NCBI GenBank assembly: GCA_905182985.1 | Contig: CAJJDN010000170.1 | Location: 162,881-226,880 of the forward strand | DNA from: Paramecium sonneborni | Lineage: Eukaryota; Ciliophora; Oligohymenophorea; Peniculida; Parameciidae | Direction of reading: 5' to 3' | Length of the DNA stretch: 64,000 nt | Part shown: positions 10,829-22,926 of the stretch, piece after piece | Layout: the number at the start of each line of letters is the position of its first letter | Position numbering within the stretch: the first letter of the stretch is position 1 | The notes under the pieces: generated by a model | What the model was told of the DNA's origin: nothing | Databases searched by the model: none | What the model saw: only the letters and a program-made list of their open reading frames with translations | Translations under genes and position numbers: made by a program

Positions 10829-13539
10829 TCATGATTCAGTTTTATAAATTGATGAAATGACATCTGATTTTTTTTCTGCAATTTCTTTTCTGGTTTTGAG
10901 ATTGATAAGTGCACTAACTGGTCTATGATCACTATAGTTAATATCATGACATTTGTAATATTAATATTTATGTTCACAATGTTCATGTTATCCTACTAAG
11001 ATTCTATCAGTCCATGAAGGAGTTCTTAATTTATCATAAATATTAGAATATGGTTCAAATTTATAAGTAGGTAGAAAATTGATATCAGCTTCTTTATATT
11101 ATTTTAAATATTAATTCTATTCTCTATTGGTTAAGATTTCATCGTATTTTTATAATTGTCTATAATTATATATATATATTTTTATACTAAAGAATTTCTT
11201 TGGCTTCATGAATTCTACTTTAATCAATAAATAATTTATGTCTTTAAGTAGATGTAATAACTTTATCTGCTTCAAGATTAAGTCTGAAATTTAGATCGCC
11301 AAATAAAATTCGATAATCACATTATTCAATTTTTTCTTCTTTTTTTTTACCAATACCAATTTAATTAAATATGTTTTAATGAATATCTTTAAGACTTTAT
11401 AATCTAGTAGATAGACTTTTCTATCCATGTTCTAAATGACAATTAATGAAACATATTAATGTATCATCAATAAGCATTTTAATAACAACTGCTCCTTTAT
11501 TAGCAATCTATCCTAAGAAACCCAGTTTAATAGTATCATAACTAACTTTAGTTATTCTATCTTGAAATCTCTCTTTAGCATATATAAATAATCCCATTCC
11601 CAATAATTCTTTAGATTTAATATAAATATATTTATCTTTCTATCTTAAATTAGTTGCAATCAATTTATCCCAATCTTATAAATATTAAGATGATCCTACA
11701 ACTAATCCTGTTCCAGATGTAACCATTTCTTATAATCCAATTACAATAATATCTGCAGAATAATCTATTATTTATTTATTTAAATCATATGATTATGGAA
11801 CAGTTTATCCTCCTACATTCCAAGTTACTACTAATATAGATCTTTCAGAAAAATTACAAAATTCTTATAATCTTGTTTTTAATTTTTCATCTATTTATTT
11901 ACTATATGATGCAGTAATATCAGCATGATTACCTAATAAGATATCAATTGTTTCTTATTTATCATTATCTACAAAATTTTAATTTACAAATCTCAATAAT
12001 GATTTAGTTCCATGATCTAATGTACCTGTTATATCTCTTTACCCTGTTCTTGTTATATTAGTATGAGTTGAACCAGTACCTGTATATTGTATTGATAACA
12101 TATCACCATTATCTGCCCATATATTTTTAAAATATTAAATAAAATAATTTGTTATTTTACTAGAATCTTCATCTAATGCTTCTATTGGAGACATTTTTAA
12201 TAAATTTTAAAAATCTACACCTAATTATTTTGTTGATAAATCAAAAACACTCATTGCTATCTTTGTCTAAATAAAGTTAGTTCTATCAAGACAATCCATA
12301 CAATTTGTTCTAAATATTCCATGTTAAACTGATAATACTTTTTTTGTTTTTAAATCTTCTAAATAAAATCCAAAATTTCTTATATGTTCCATTAATTTTC
12401 GTATTAATGGATTGGATTATGAAAAATCATTATTTTTACACTCATGATGAAAATCAAACCATTCATATTTTATATTTCCATTTAATTCTTCAGTATTTAA
12501 TTTAACTTATTCCTCAAATCCTTCGGTTACCATTTATTCTGCACTCTTTTTTTTAGCCATTAAATTTAAACATATTACTCTTGAATAATCTTCTATAAGA
12601 CCTTTAAAATGTTTTTTAAATGCACTTTTAGTTAATTCTGCTGATCTCATTAATTTAGTTTCTGTTAATAATCCTCTTTAATTCCAAAATATAGGTACAC
12701 TACCTCTTACTTATAAATGAGAACAACAATGGTTATTATAATATATTATTTATTCTGTTTCTACAAAATTAGCTACATTTCCATCATCATCTATTCCTCT
12801 AGCATTATATCTTGTACCTGCTCTTTTACAAGATCTTCTACTAATTAAATAAAAATCTAATTTCTTTCCATTTATATACAAATAAAAATAATTGATAAAT
12901 CCTTATATTATATTAGTTAACCATTTCCTATCAATCTATTGTTTTAAATGATTTCTAATTAAATTCAAATTCCATAAAAACTTTTCTTCAGTTTTCTCTT
13001 CTATCTTTTATTTTACTTTTGATAATGTTAAATCATATCCATAAGAAAAATAAAATCCCATTACTAATAATTTTCTTAAATGTCCTATCATTTTTAAAAT
13101 TTCATTTGCTTTTGCAGATTAAACAATTTTTTCATTTGGCTCATAAGGTAAAAATGCTACTGAAGCAATCTAAAATATATCCTATTCATCTATTGTGCAA
13201 ATTAATTCAGCCTCATCTACTAATAATAAAAATGGTTTATCTAAAATATATATTGTTCCTAAGAAAGCTGAAAATGCCATCTATTAATGTTCACTTTATG
13301 GTGGTGCTCCATCTATATATAAAAGTATATATATATTAAATACCTTTCTCATATAAATTTCCATTATCTCTATCAATTATCAGATGTTTATCTATTGTTA
13401 TTGTTTTCTAATTTGTTTCTATAACATATTATTTTGGATAAAAATGCACTTTGAATATTTATGTATTCTAAGTTTTAGTTGATTTTGCTTATGCATTTTT
13501 ATTATCTGTATTGATTGTAAATGATGTTAATAATTACAT
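10829..13539 (-). CDS. Synaptojanin-like phosphoinositide phosphatase (SAC + inositol 5-phosphatase)
   Basis: Predicted 883 residues; introns of 31 nt (near 13311-13341) and 28 nt (near 11166-11193). The N-terminal SAC domain (about 1-470) carries [17 protein letters not shown] and the catalytic [13 protein letters not shown] (C-x5-R-T) near residue 404. The C-terminal 5-phosphatase domain (about 555-870) shows every expected motif in order: [44 protein letters not shown] and SDHRPVSA. Such enzymes strip phosphates from PI(4,5)P2 and other phosphoinositides in endocytic and ciliary membranes. All catalytic residues I can check are present, so both domains should be active. No proline-rich tail is present. 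The ATG at 13539 lies only 10 bp after the stop of the kinase gene upstream. Confidence 0.92.
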
Positions 13540-13549
13540 AATTTTATAA

Positions 13550-16500
13550 TCAATTTAATATTACCAATAATTTAAGCAATGAGTATCTATTTTCATATTC
13601 TTCCATTGCTCCTTTATAGAATTCTTCTGGACAATTCTCTACTATTTCTCTACCTATCTTTCCTAATTAATATATATCTATTTTATCTTCTTTAATATCA
13701 TTCTCTGGATAATATTATGGAGTTAATCCTTTTCCTCTCCACCATTTTTATAATCTCTCATCCCAAAAATAAGAACAATCAAAATCAATTATTACAGGAT
13801 TACCATTCTTCTTCAATATATTACTTGGTTTTAAATCTCTATGATATATCTTTTTATGGTTTAGAATCTTTATTGATAAAGTTAAATCTTATAATTATCT
13901 AATATCCATTCTAGACATTGTTTCATAATAAGGAAAGAACATATAAAATTTTAAATTACTTGCATTTGTTTAACTTATCATTAATTAATATTTTAAAGAT
14001 ATTAATTAAGCAAAACCTCTATAATTTAACTTATTTACTATTATTTAACCTAAAATTTCAATTAAACTATCCTTGAGTTTACTCTTTAATTGGTCTTAAT
14101 ATATTTCAATTATCTCCTTTATTTTCATTACTATTTTCTCATCATCATTCATAAAAATAATCACATCTTAAGTTAATACATTACTTGTAGGATATTATTT
14201 GTAGAAGTTATCTTAATCAAATTATTCTACATTAGGAAATTCTTATTCAATCCTTACTATTAAATCATAAATTTCTTTATCATCTATTAAATTACTAAAT
14301 TACATTAATGTGTAAAATTGACCATCTTATATTGAATTGCTTCTTGAAATCTATGATAAAGACACAGAGTCAACTAAAATATTTTAATTTCTTAATTGTT
14401 ATTAATAAGAAATCCTATAAAACTCTTCATTAATTGAATTCTAACGACTCTTACTTTTTAAAAGTCTATCAAAATCAATTTATCTGATAATCTCAGACAA
14501 ATCATTTCTATTTTGAGTTTAATCTATCATTTTTAATTCCTCTCTTGATTATTAAATTAATTTTTGTAAATGAATATAGCATAAATCTTTATATACATTA
14601 TTTAATGAAACCTTTTTTAAATATTCCACTCCTTCTTTATATCTTCCTTCATTCAAATACCTAATACCAATTGCATACTAAATTTCACTAAGATCAGTGC
14701 TAGGAATGCATTACTCTATTAACATTTCTTCATTATTATATTATATTAAATATCTATAATTATCTACTATTTTTTAAAAAACTAATGATTCTTAAATGCT
14801 ATATTTTTTCTTATTTTCTTTTTTTGATTTCTCAAATTAAGTTAAACTGTTCTTACATTGTTGAAACATTGAAATATCATAGTAAAAATGACTTAATAGT
14901 AAATTCTCATAACAATCTTATGAGAAGGCAAACTTCTCTATCACATCAGATAAAGTTGTATATAATTTGCAATCAATATATTATAAAAATTACTCCAATA
15001 TTTCTTGTTTCTAATAATAATCTTTTGATATCATTTAATCAGTTCTCATATGACATACTAGTATTATATAAAATTGAAGAGTCTAAAAATAAGAGTTTAA
15101 TTTGAACTCATATTCAATTTTCTATTTTATTGTGACTTTAGGAATGTCTTTATCTTTCAATTCAATCACATTAGCATATTATTTTATGTCTTCATTTGGA
15201 ATTTATATACCAATCAAATTGCTTCTAACTATATTTGATAGATATATTAAAAATTAATCACATTTTCTATATTTTTAAGATTTATTGAAATGTGATACGT
15301 CCTTCATATACTAATTACAAAAATGAGTGAAAGTTCTAATATGATAAGGCATTCCATCACTTTCATCTTATAATAATTCTTTTATCATTTCAATAGTTTC
15401 ATTTGATTTTTATTAGAATATCGATAAGATCATTAATTTATATTTTAATTTGAAAATCCATTTATCTTTATTCTTACTATCAAAATACAATTTGATATTA
15501 TTTAATTATTTTGATATTTTATAAGCCTTTAAATAAAATTGATAGGCTTCATTGAATTATCCTAAATATAAGCAAATCTTAGCAATTTGATAATACAAAA
15601 AAGGAAGATAGGGATTAAAATCGAATTGCTTCTGACAAACCATACATACTTTTCTTAAAAAACTAAAAATCACTAATGACAACCAATATTCTTTAAACCT
15701 TTTTAAAATTTTACCTAATTTAAGCATACTGAAAAGATGTGGTTCCTCATAATATTTATTTAAATAATAGATAAGACTAGTAATATGAGAAAGTCGTTAT
15801 TTTCCATTTATTTTAAAAAAAAAGATTTCCCATGGCTTTTCAGTTAGGGCTAAATCAGTGAATAAAATTGCACCAATTTGATTGATGTGAGATATATCTT
15901 CTGACAGCAATGTAGAAAATGTTTTAGTAAATAAGGTTTCTTAAGTGAAATTACCTCTTATGCAGGCCAATTTGACTTAAGATCTATGTAATTATTTTTT
16001 TCTTTCAATTGTTAATTATAGAGAACCTTCATTGAATTGTTAATTAGCAAATTAAAAATTTTCAATGCTTTACAATATTAATGAACATCTGTCAAGGATG
16101 AATTATTTAATTTGCTGATTTTCAAGAGTTTCAAGCTTCAGGAAACATGACTTTATTATTTAAAGAAGTTCTTCGCAAACATCATTAAAATAGTTATTAG
16201 AAAATCTCTAACATTTGGGTATCTACCTTTTAAAAATGGGTTGAGTAAACTAATTAATTTTATCGAAGATCTCAAAATGATTGATGGCTTCAGAAATTTA
16301 AGTTTAGATGAGAAATTAGCAGCCTTAAATAAAAAAATCAAATCCATAGAAAACATCCATATCAATTGGGAATGCTTAATTTTAATGATCATAGTGATGA
16401 AACTAGATATTTGAAATATTATTGTGTTTCATCATGAATTTAGGATCATCAATAGTAAATTCGGAAACATATATGATAGGGTTGAGTACATATTGTAGAA

Positions 16501-16600
16501 AAGTTAAAAGTGAATTGGAATTTGAAAATTCAATAGAGTTGATAGTCTGATAATAGAGTGTTTAGTTGCATAATGGACAGAGAGAGTGAAATTATTACAT
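13550..16600 (-). CDS. Atypical protein kinase with long TPR-like N-terminal solenoid
   Basis: A single uninterrupted frame of 1016 residues. The N-terminus has a possible zinc pair, HSLCPLCNQT (residues 5-14). Residues 60-800 are helical repeats with TPR-like signatures such as SEAINHFEIFDKINQ, LGQFNEAYQFYLKAYK and YLNEGRYKEGVEYLKK. The last ~150 residues resemble a protein kinase catalytic lobe: YHRDLKPSN near 918, then VIIDFDCSYFWDE near 937 and a TPQYYPEND segment where an APE motif would be. The metal-binding DFG is changed to DFD, and the C-lobe ends early at residue 1016. It may be a weak kinase or a pseudokinase used as a scaffold. Neighbours on the same strand are a myotubularin (67 bp away) and a SAC/5-phosphatase (10 bp away). 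Confidence 0.72.
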
Positions 16601-16667
16601 TTTGATTATATTAATAGTGCTTATAATATATGAATTACATTATTATAAATGCAAAATAAAATCATTT

Positions 16668-18790
16668 TCATGTAAGTTGGATAGATTAAAGTTTTTCAAT
16701 GATTTTTTCATTTTATGTTTCTTAAATAATTTAAAATAGTTGATTAAATTTTTATTAATTGAGATGAGCTAATTTTTCTTAATCTATTTAAGCTAATCTC
16801 AAGACTTAATTTTCTTTAGCTAATGCTTTATACATTTCTTATAAATTATCTCTGAAAATATATAGAGAATATATAGTTACTTGGTAAATTAAGAAGAAGG
16901 ATGTATACAATAAACATCATTGAATTCAGAGGAATAATTAAGAAAATACTCCTACCAGAATTTGATAGATTTTCCTGTAAATTATTCTGGAATAATCACT
17001 TATTATTCAATGGAAGCAGGATTTACATAGAATGCATTTTTGTATTTGTCTTTATATTTGAAAATCCATGACCAAATGGAGATAGTTGATTCCATAACTT
17101 TTTATTTTTATATTTCCTAATAGAGAATAATAAAAATGAATGAATACAAGAAATGAATCACATAGAAAGTTTCCAAAAAGAGATGATAGGTGATGATATG
17201 CTAAATCTAATAATAATTTGACATTGAATTCAAAAGATAATGGATATAGTTGTATTAATTAATAAACACAATCTAAAAATTGAAAGAATATTGGTGATCG
17301 ACAATCATCATTATGTTATTTATTTCCAATAGCAGATCTTTAGCAAAATTAATGTCCATTATTAATCCATTCTTTTTAAATAAGTATCATAAATCCATCT
17401 AATGTTCTATAATATCCATCAATCATTATTTAAACTAAAGACACCAATTAAGGTGTTTTATCCCAACCATCTAAACAATGAACTAACACATTCAATTTCT
17501 CTTTTGTTAATGTCATAGCAATTCTAACTGATCCTTGTATTAATGATACTACATGATCATACCACTATGATATTTCTAATTATGAAATAAATAGTATATT
17601 CTCACTTTCAATATTATAATATATTAATACCTATATGAATTTTTTAATAATTTTAATTAAGCTTCTCTAATTTTATGAATACTTCCAATCTCTATAAAAT
17701 CTATACTACAATTTTTATAATATATTGGATTCTCAAATCCTTTACCACTGACTTATTATCCTGTTGAATTAACATCTGAACGAGCATCATATATTCTTAA
17801 TCTAATCTCTTCTTATTTATTATCTATTTCATCGATTAATTATTAACACATCCATTTTAAATATTATTCATCTTCTAATGATCTAATCTATCCAATTCCT
17901 ACTCTGCATTGTCCACTTCTCCATAATGATACTATCTTTCCATCTACTTTAAATCCATATGATAATATTGGAATTCTCTCTTTTGATCTAAATTTTGCTG
18001 TCTTCTATATACAATCCATATCTACTCTTGCTGGTACTACCAATCTATTATAATATGTTGCACATATCTATCCACCTTCATTATTCAAGTATTTAAATAA
18101 TCCATTTATTTATTATTATTATTATTATTGATTCTCTTATTATATCATTATACCCATTCTATCAAAATCCATCTCCATTTTATATATTCTCCATCCTTAA
18201 TATTCATTTTCTAAACTTTGCATTTCTCTATAATATGTAAATGCAAACAAAGTTGTCTTCTATAATGTAAAAGCATTCTTATTTATCACATTTAATAAAT
18301 ATCCACAATCATCATTTTACTCTCTCGAAAATCTATATCTAAATTATCTACCATCTTTAGATGATATCTCTATTAAATTTGAATCATTTTATTTCTTATC
18401 TATTGTCCTTTCTACCTTTATTAAAAATGTATAAGGAACTTCAAAATAATCTTTTCGAAACTCTTTTGGAAATCTTTCAGGCAAAAAAACAATCTCATAT
18501 CAATTAATAATCTTACTTTATAATTTGTAGCTATCAACAGTCCTTAAAATTATTATACACCATTTAAACATATTACATTTACTTACTACATACCCAACTC
18601 TCCTGGCTATACTACATTCAATCCTAACTAATTCAACTCTTTTGTTTATATTATTGGCACAACACTTGCTTCTTGATTTTATTATTCATTTCCTTATTTT
18701 CCTATCGACTATTGTTAAGGCTAATTAGAAGTATTTCTAAAAAATAATTTCTATTATTTTATTTTTCATTACTCTTGGAGCGTCTGACAT
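16668..18790 (-). CDS. Myotubularin-related protein with Lys in place of catalytic Arg
   Basis: Predicted 663 residues in six exons (introns of 22, 23, 26, 31 and 29 nt). After a Gln-rich start and a GRAM/PH-like region comes a myotubularin domain: AKFRSKERIPILSYGF, IYDARSDVNSTG, VSGKGFENPIYY, and near residue 410 the signature VHCLDGWDKTPQL. Active myotubularins have H-C-S-D-G-W-D-R-T; here the phosphate-binding Arg of C-x5-R is Lys (AAA), so catalysis is doubtful, while Cys and Asp remain. Later STISIWSWIF matches the family's end region, followed by a coiled-coil tail with LAKENQVLRLAQ. Myotubularins act on PI3P and PI(3,5)P2, and inactive ones commonly pair with active partners. Assignment is strong; the activity statement is inference. 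Confidence 0.9.
18111..18130 (-). repeat. Short TAA run encoding Gln in the myotubularin gene
   Basis: Repeated TTA on the plus strand, read as TAA (Gln) on the coding strand. It is a short low-complexity insert in the myotubularin domain. Confidence 0.6.
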
Positions 18791-18838
18791 TTAATTGATT
18801 TTTATATATATAAACAATTATTTATTTTAATACTAAAA

Positions 18839-19358
18839 TCATTACATATTAAATCCTTTCAAATATATATAATCAATATCAATATCAAAACTATTATCGA
18901 TTTCATTCATAATTAATTTATTATCTACTCTCCTCTATTTAGACTTTCTTAATCCATTTCTATTCAATTACAATACATTAATATTTATATTATCTCTATC
19001 AAAATTATTACTATTTACCACTCTTAGCAAATTTATTTATTTTTTAAATTATTACTTAATCTTAGATTCACTTCTCATTCAATCAAATTGATTGTTAAAA
19101 CTATTTATGTTTATCAGATTATAACAACTTTATATTATCTATTAAAATAATCATATAATTGCAATTTATTAAAAATTTTAAAAATTTGTATAATTGTCTA
19201 TAATTTAAGGTTGATTCAACAATACATTATAAGTCTTGTTGGATTTTTGCTAGTATATGACTTTATTGAAAACTCTTAATAAAATGTTTGAATTTTAATC
19301 TATATTTTTATAATTCTTTAACATACTCATTTAATTTATTGTTAAATTTGTGATCCAT
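18839..19358 (-). CDS. Small helical protein of unknown function (163 aa)
   Basis: Starts MDHKFNNKLNEYVKELQKYR at 19358 and ends IDYIYLKGFNMQ before TGA at 18839. One 28-nt intron beginning GTTTTAAC must be removed; its GTTT start is weaker than the usual GTAA. The protein is Lys/Asn/Gln-rich and helical, and I recognise no family. It lies 48 bp before the myotubularin ATG and about 100 bp after the stop of the next coiled-coil gene, all on the minus strand. It could be a separate gene or a misjudged part of its neighbour. Confidence 0.45.
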
Positions 19359-19461
19359 TTTGATAATCTATTTTCTTTTAGATTCTTAAGTTGATGAAAA
19401 AATATTGAAGAAATCTTAGAATAAATCTTAAATTATTGATATTTATAAATATATGAATAAG

Positions 19462-20367
19462 TCACTAAATAGTTATTGTTTTAGAAACATCATCTAGAAA
19501 ATTTTATTTCATTATTTTTAAATTATTAAATTTTGCTTTCAATTTATCCTCAAAATCAAGAAACCTTTTTAATTATTTGCTATGAATTTCAAGTAATTTT
19601 TATTTATAATTTACAAAAATTAGATAAAAATCTTTATTTTATTGTATAGCCCTAATTACTTATTGATATAAATAATTTGTTGCGTTTAAAAGCTCTGATT
19701 TTTCTCTATTTAAAGTTACCCGTTAATGAATTTTCAATTTTTATTAAATTTCTAGAATTATTTGTTTTTTATTTTTAACCTCTTCTATATATTTTTCTTT
19801 AGTTTTTTGTATTTTATCTTGAATTTATTATTAAATTTTAGGTATATATTCATTGGTTCCCTCCAACAAATCTTCAAATAATGTCTCTAACACATCAAAA
19901 TTATATAAATCATATTACCCTTCAAAAGATTCTATAAATTGTTAATATTATTTTATATTTAGATTGAAATTCTCTTATTCGGAAATAACTTGTTTATAAA
20001 TATTAACTAAATTTTATTTTAATTCCGTTGCTGTTTTAAATAATAAAAAGATAAACTGGAGATATTCATTCGAATCATTTTCCAACTCTTAATAATCATT
20101 AACTTATTTTCCCTATTTAAGAAGATTTGATAAAATCCATAGAATTAAATAACTATAGGCCAGAGAAAATTACAATAAATCAGATGGCTTCTAAATTTTT
20201 TTTTTATTTACAACCCATTCTTTAATAAATTAATAAGTCTCTATTCCGAAATAAAATTTCAAAGTTTCTTTTTTACCTATTTAGTATTTCTTTCTATGCC
20301 CATCTACTAAGTTTTGAATTTGATTGCCTTAAAAACTTATTTATCTTTCTGTTAATATTTATTTCAT
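19462..20367 (-). CDS. Coiled-coil protein of unknown function (301 aa)
   Basis: One uninterrupted frame from MKQILTERQISFQGNQIQNL to TGA at 19462. Residues 1-95 are mixed; residues 100-300 are strongly helical with heptad character (QEKDKIQKTKEKYIEEV-like stretches, later QLKRFLDFEDKLKAKF). No enzyme motif, signal peptide or membrane helix is seen. Cytoskeletal or basal-body function is possible but only guessed from composition. Its start faces the potassium channel gene across about 390 bp. Confidence 0.65.
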
Positions 20368-20757
20368 GTTTAAATAATTGCATTTATGATCAACATTATA
20401 ATAGGAGTTCTGAGGATTATCCATTTTATTTTTGATTCCATTCATTACTATATAACTTTGGCAATCAGTTTAATCCATAGTTATTTGCAGACTTATGTGT
20501 ATTTATTTATTATTAATATTACAAGAAAAATAAGTACAAAAAGACATATATATTTAATAATTATATATGAAGGTACTTTTAATAAAATTAAATTGTATTA
20601 AAAAATAAATACTGAATAAGATTAATCAACTTGAATAAAATTTGATTTTGACTTTAATAAATATTAAGATATATAGTATTGATTTTTATATTGACTTGTA
20701 AATTTTCAATTTTGTTAATATTTATTTTGAGTTTTTATTAATTTTTTTAATATAAAA
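20368..20757. other. Intergenic region between coiled-coil gene and potassium channel
   Basis: 390 bp between two divergent start codons. A short frame at 20386-20601 has no protein-like features. The repeat linked to N 21776 begins inside it at 20626. Confidence 0.5.
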
Positions 20758-21775
20758 ATGAAAGGAAGAAAACATTCATAAAGTGGGAAAGTGAGCGTAA
20801 GAATATAAAATAAATATAGGAAAGAAGCAGTCGAAGGTAATTGGAAAATGAATAATTGGTAAAGAAACCTGATATAAAATCAGCAACTTTAGGATAAATA
20901 TTTTTAGGATGTACTCCTTAATTTGGTGGATTAGAGAACGGTAATTGAAATAAATAAAATATAGGGAAAATAACTAAGTTGTAATTTAGAAAATTTTTGA
21001 TGACTGAGTAAATTTGTTTTGTTTTTAATTTAATGGGATTAGGTTTGAGCGTAATGTAATACGATTTAGAGTTTGATGAAGAAGATGAAGAAGTAATATG
21101 TAAATGAAAGTATTTAGATTTCAAATTGGTTATTATGGATTATATTTATCTCTACATTGGCTTTATTAGTTTTAACAGTATTACGTTATTAATAACATAT
21201 GAATTGGTTGAAATCAAGAAAACAAATTAGTTAGAATGATCGAATTTGGCAAACAGATTCTTGGTATTCAATGCTTGTGGAATTATTAATTTATTGTGTT
21301 GTTCCTTATCCATTTACATCTGGAATAAGAGTTTACTTTTACAATAGTTTTTAAGATGCAACAGCTTATTACCATGTTAATGAAATTCTTGCTTTGATAA
21401 TGATAACAAGAACAGTGTTTATATTCAGAACAATATTGGCATAGACGTTCTGGTACAGTAATAGAACATAAAGAGTATGTAATCTGTATGCATGTGAAGG
21501 TAATTATATGTTTGTGGCAAAATCTTTAATGAGAACTTCTCCTTATACTTCATAATTCATAGCTTTAGTTTCTTTAATTGGAATTTTCGGTTATGGAGTT
21601 AGAATTTGTGAGAATCCTTTAGCAAGAAATGATCCAGCAAATAATAATTTAGGTAGATATGCTAATGCTTTATGGAATATTATTATTACTATCACAACTG
21701 TTGGATATGGAGATTTCTATACAAGAACAGATTTAGGAAGATTTGTTATATTTGTTGTTTGTATTTTGGGAATAT
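20626..21775. repeat. Direct repeat, first copy, ending at N 21776 (probable assembly artefact)
   Basis: This 1150-bp segment recurs at 21777-22926 (offset 1151) across a single N. It contains the promoter side and about two thirds of the potassium channel gene. Confidence 0.9.
20758..21775 (+). pseudogene. False truncated copy of the potassium channel gene
   Basis: Matches 21909-22926 in every landmark checked and stops at the N in the middle of the helix after the pore (VVCILGI). Only the second copy continues to a stop codon. This should be treated as one gene read twice, not as a paralogue. Confidence 0.85.
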
Positions 21776-21776
21776 N
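21776..21776. other. Single N between duplicated contig ends
   Basis: One ambiguous base joining the end of one contig to a contig that starts 1150 bp earlier in the same sequence. Confidence 0.9.
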
Positions 21777-22926
21777 TCAACTTGAATAAAATTTGATTTT
21801 GACTTTAATAAATATTAAGATATATAGTATTGATTTTTATATTGACTTGTAAATTTTCAATTTTGTTAATATTTATTTTGAGTTTTTATTAATTTTTTTA
21901 ATATAAAAATGAAAGGAAGAAAACATTCATAAAGTGGGAAAGTGAGCGTAAGAATATAAAATAAATATAGGAAAGAAGCAGTCGAAGGTAATTGGAAAAT
22001 GAATAATTGGTAAAGAAACCTGATATAAAATCAGCAACTTTAGGATAAATATTTTTAGGATGTACTCCTTAATTTGGTGGATTAGAGAACGGTAATTGAA
22101 ATAAATAAAATATAGGGAAAATAACTAAGTTGTAATTTAGAAAATTTTTGATGACTGAGTAAATTTGTTTTGTTTTTAATTTAATGGGATTAGGTTTGAG
22201 CGTAATGTAATACGATTTAGAGTTTGATGAAGAAGATGAAGAAGTAATATGTAAATGAAAGTATTTAGATTTCAAATTGGTTATTATGGATTATATTTAT
22301 CTCTACATTGGCTTTATTAGTTTTAACAGTATTACGTTATTAATAACATATGAATTGGTTGAAATCAAGAAAACAAATTAGTTAGAATGATCGAATTTGG
22401 CAAACAGATTCTTGGTATTCAATGCTTGTGGAATTATTAATTTATTGTGTTGTTCCTTATCCATTTACATCTGGAATAAGAGTTTACTTTTACAATAGTT
22501 TTTAAGATGCAACAGCTTATTACCATGTTAATGAAATTCTTGCTTTGATAATGATAACAAGAACAGTGTTTATATTCAGAACAATATTGGCATAGACGTT
22601 CTGGTACAGTAATAGAACATAAAGAGTATGTAATCTGTATGCATGTGAAGGTAATTATATGTTTGTGGCAAAATCTTTAATGAGAACTTCTCCTTATACT
22701 TCATAATTCATAGCTTTAGTTTCTTTAATTGGAATTTTCGGTTATGGAGTTAGAATTTGTGAGAATCCTTTAGCAAGAAATGATCCAGCAAATAATAATT
22801 TAGGTAGATATGCTAATGCTTTATGGAATATTATTATTACTATCACAACTGTTGGATATGGAGATTTCTATACAAGAACAGATTTAGGAAGATTTGTTAT
22901 ATTTGTTGTTTGTATTTTGGGAATAT
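21777..22926. repeat. Direct repeat, second copy (probable assembly artefact)
   Basis: Second copy of 20626-21775; unique sequence resumes at 22927 inside the channel gene. Confidence 0.9.

Noticed and set aside
13550..13600. Fusion of the TPR-kinase and SAC/5-phosphatase into one protein
   Set aside because: The only candidate intron (about 60 nt) is too long for this genome and gives the wrong frame.
16141..16412. Plus-strand frame with GYLPFKNGLSKLINFIEDLK
   Set aside because: Antisense to the N-terminal part of the TPR-kinase, whose minus-strand frame is uninterrupted for 1017 codons.
20918..22275. Two identical minus-strand frames of 68 codons
   Set aside because: They are antisense shadows of the potassium channel's first exons, seen twice because of the assembly duplication.
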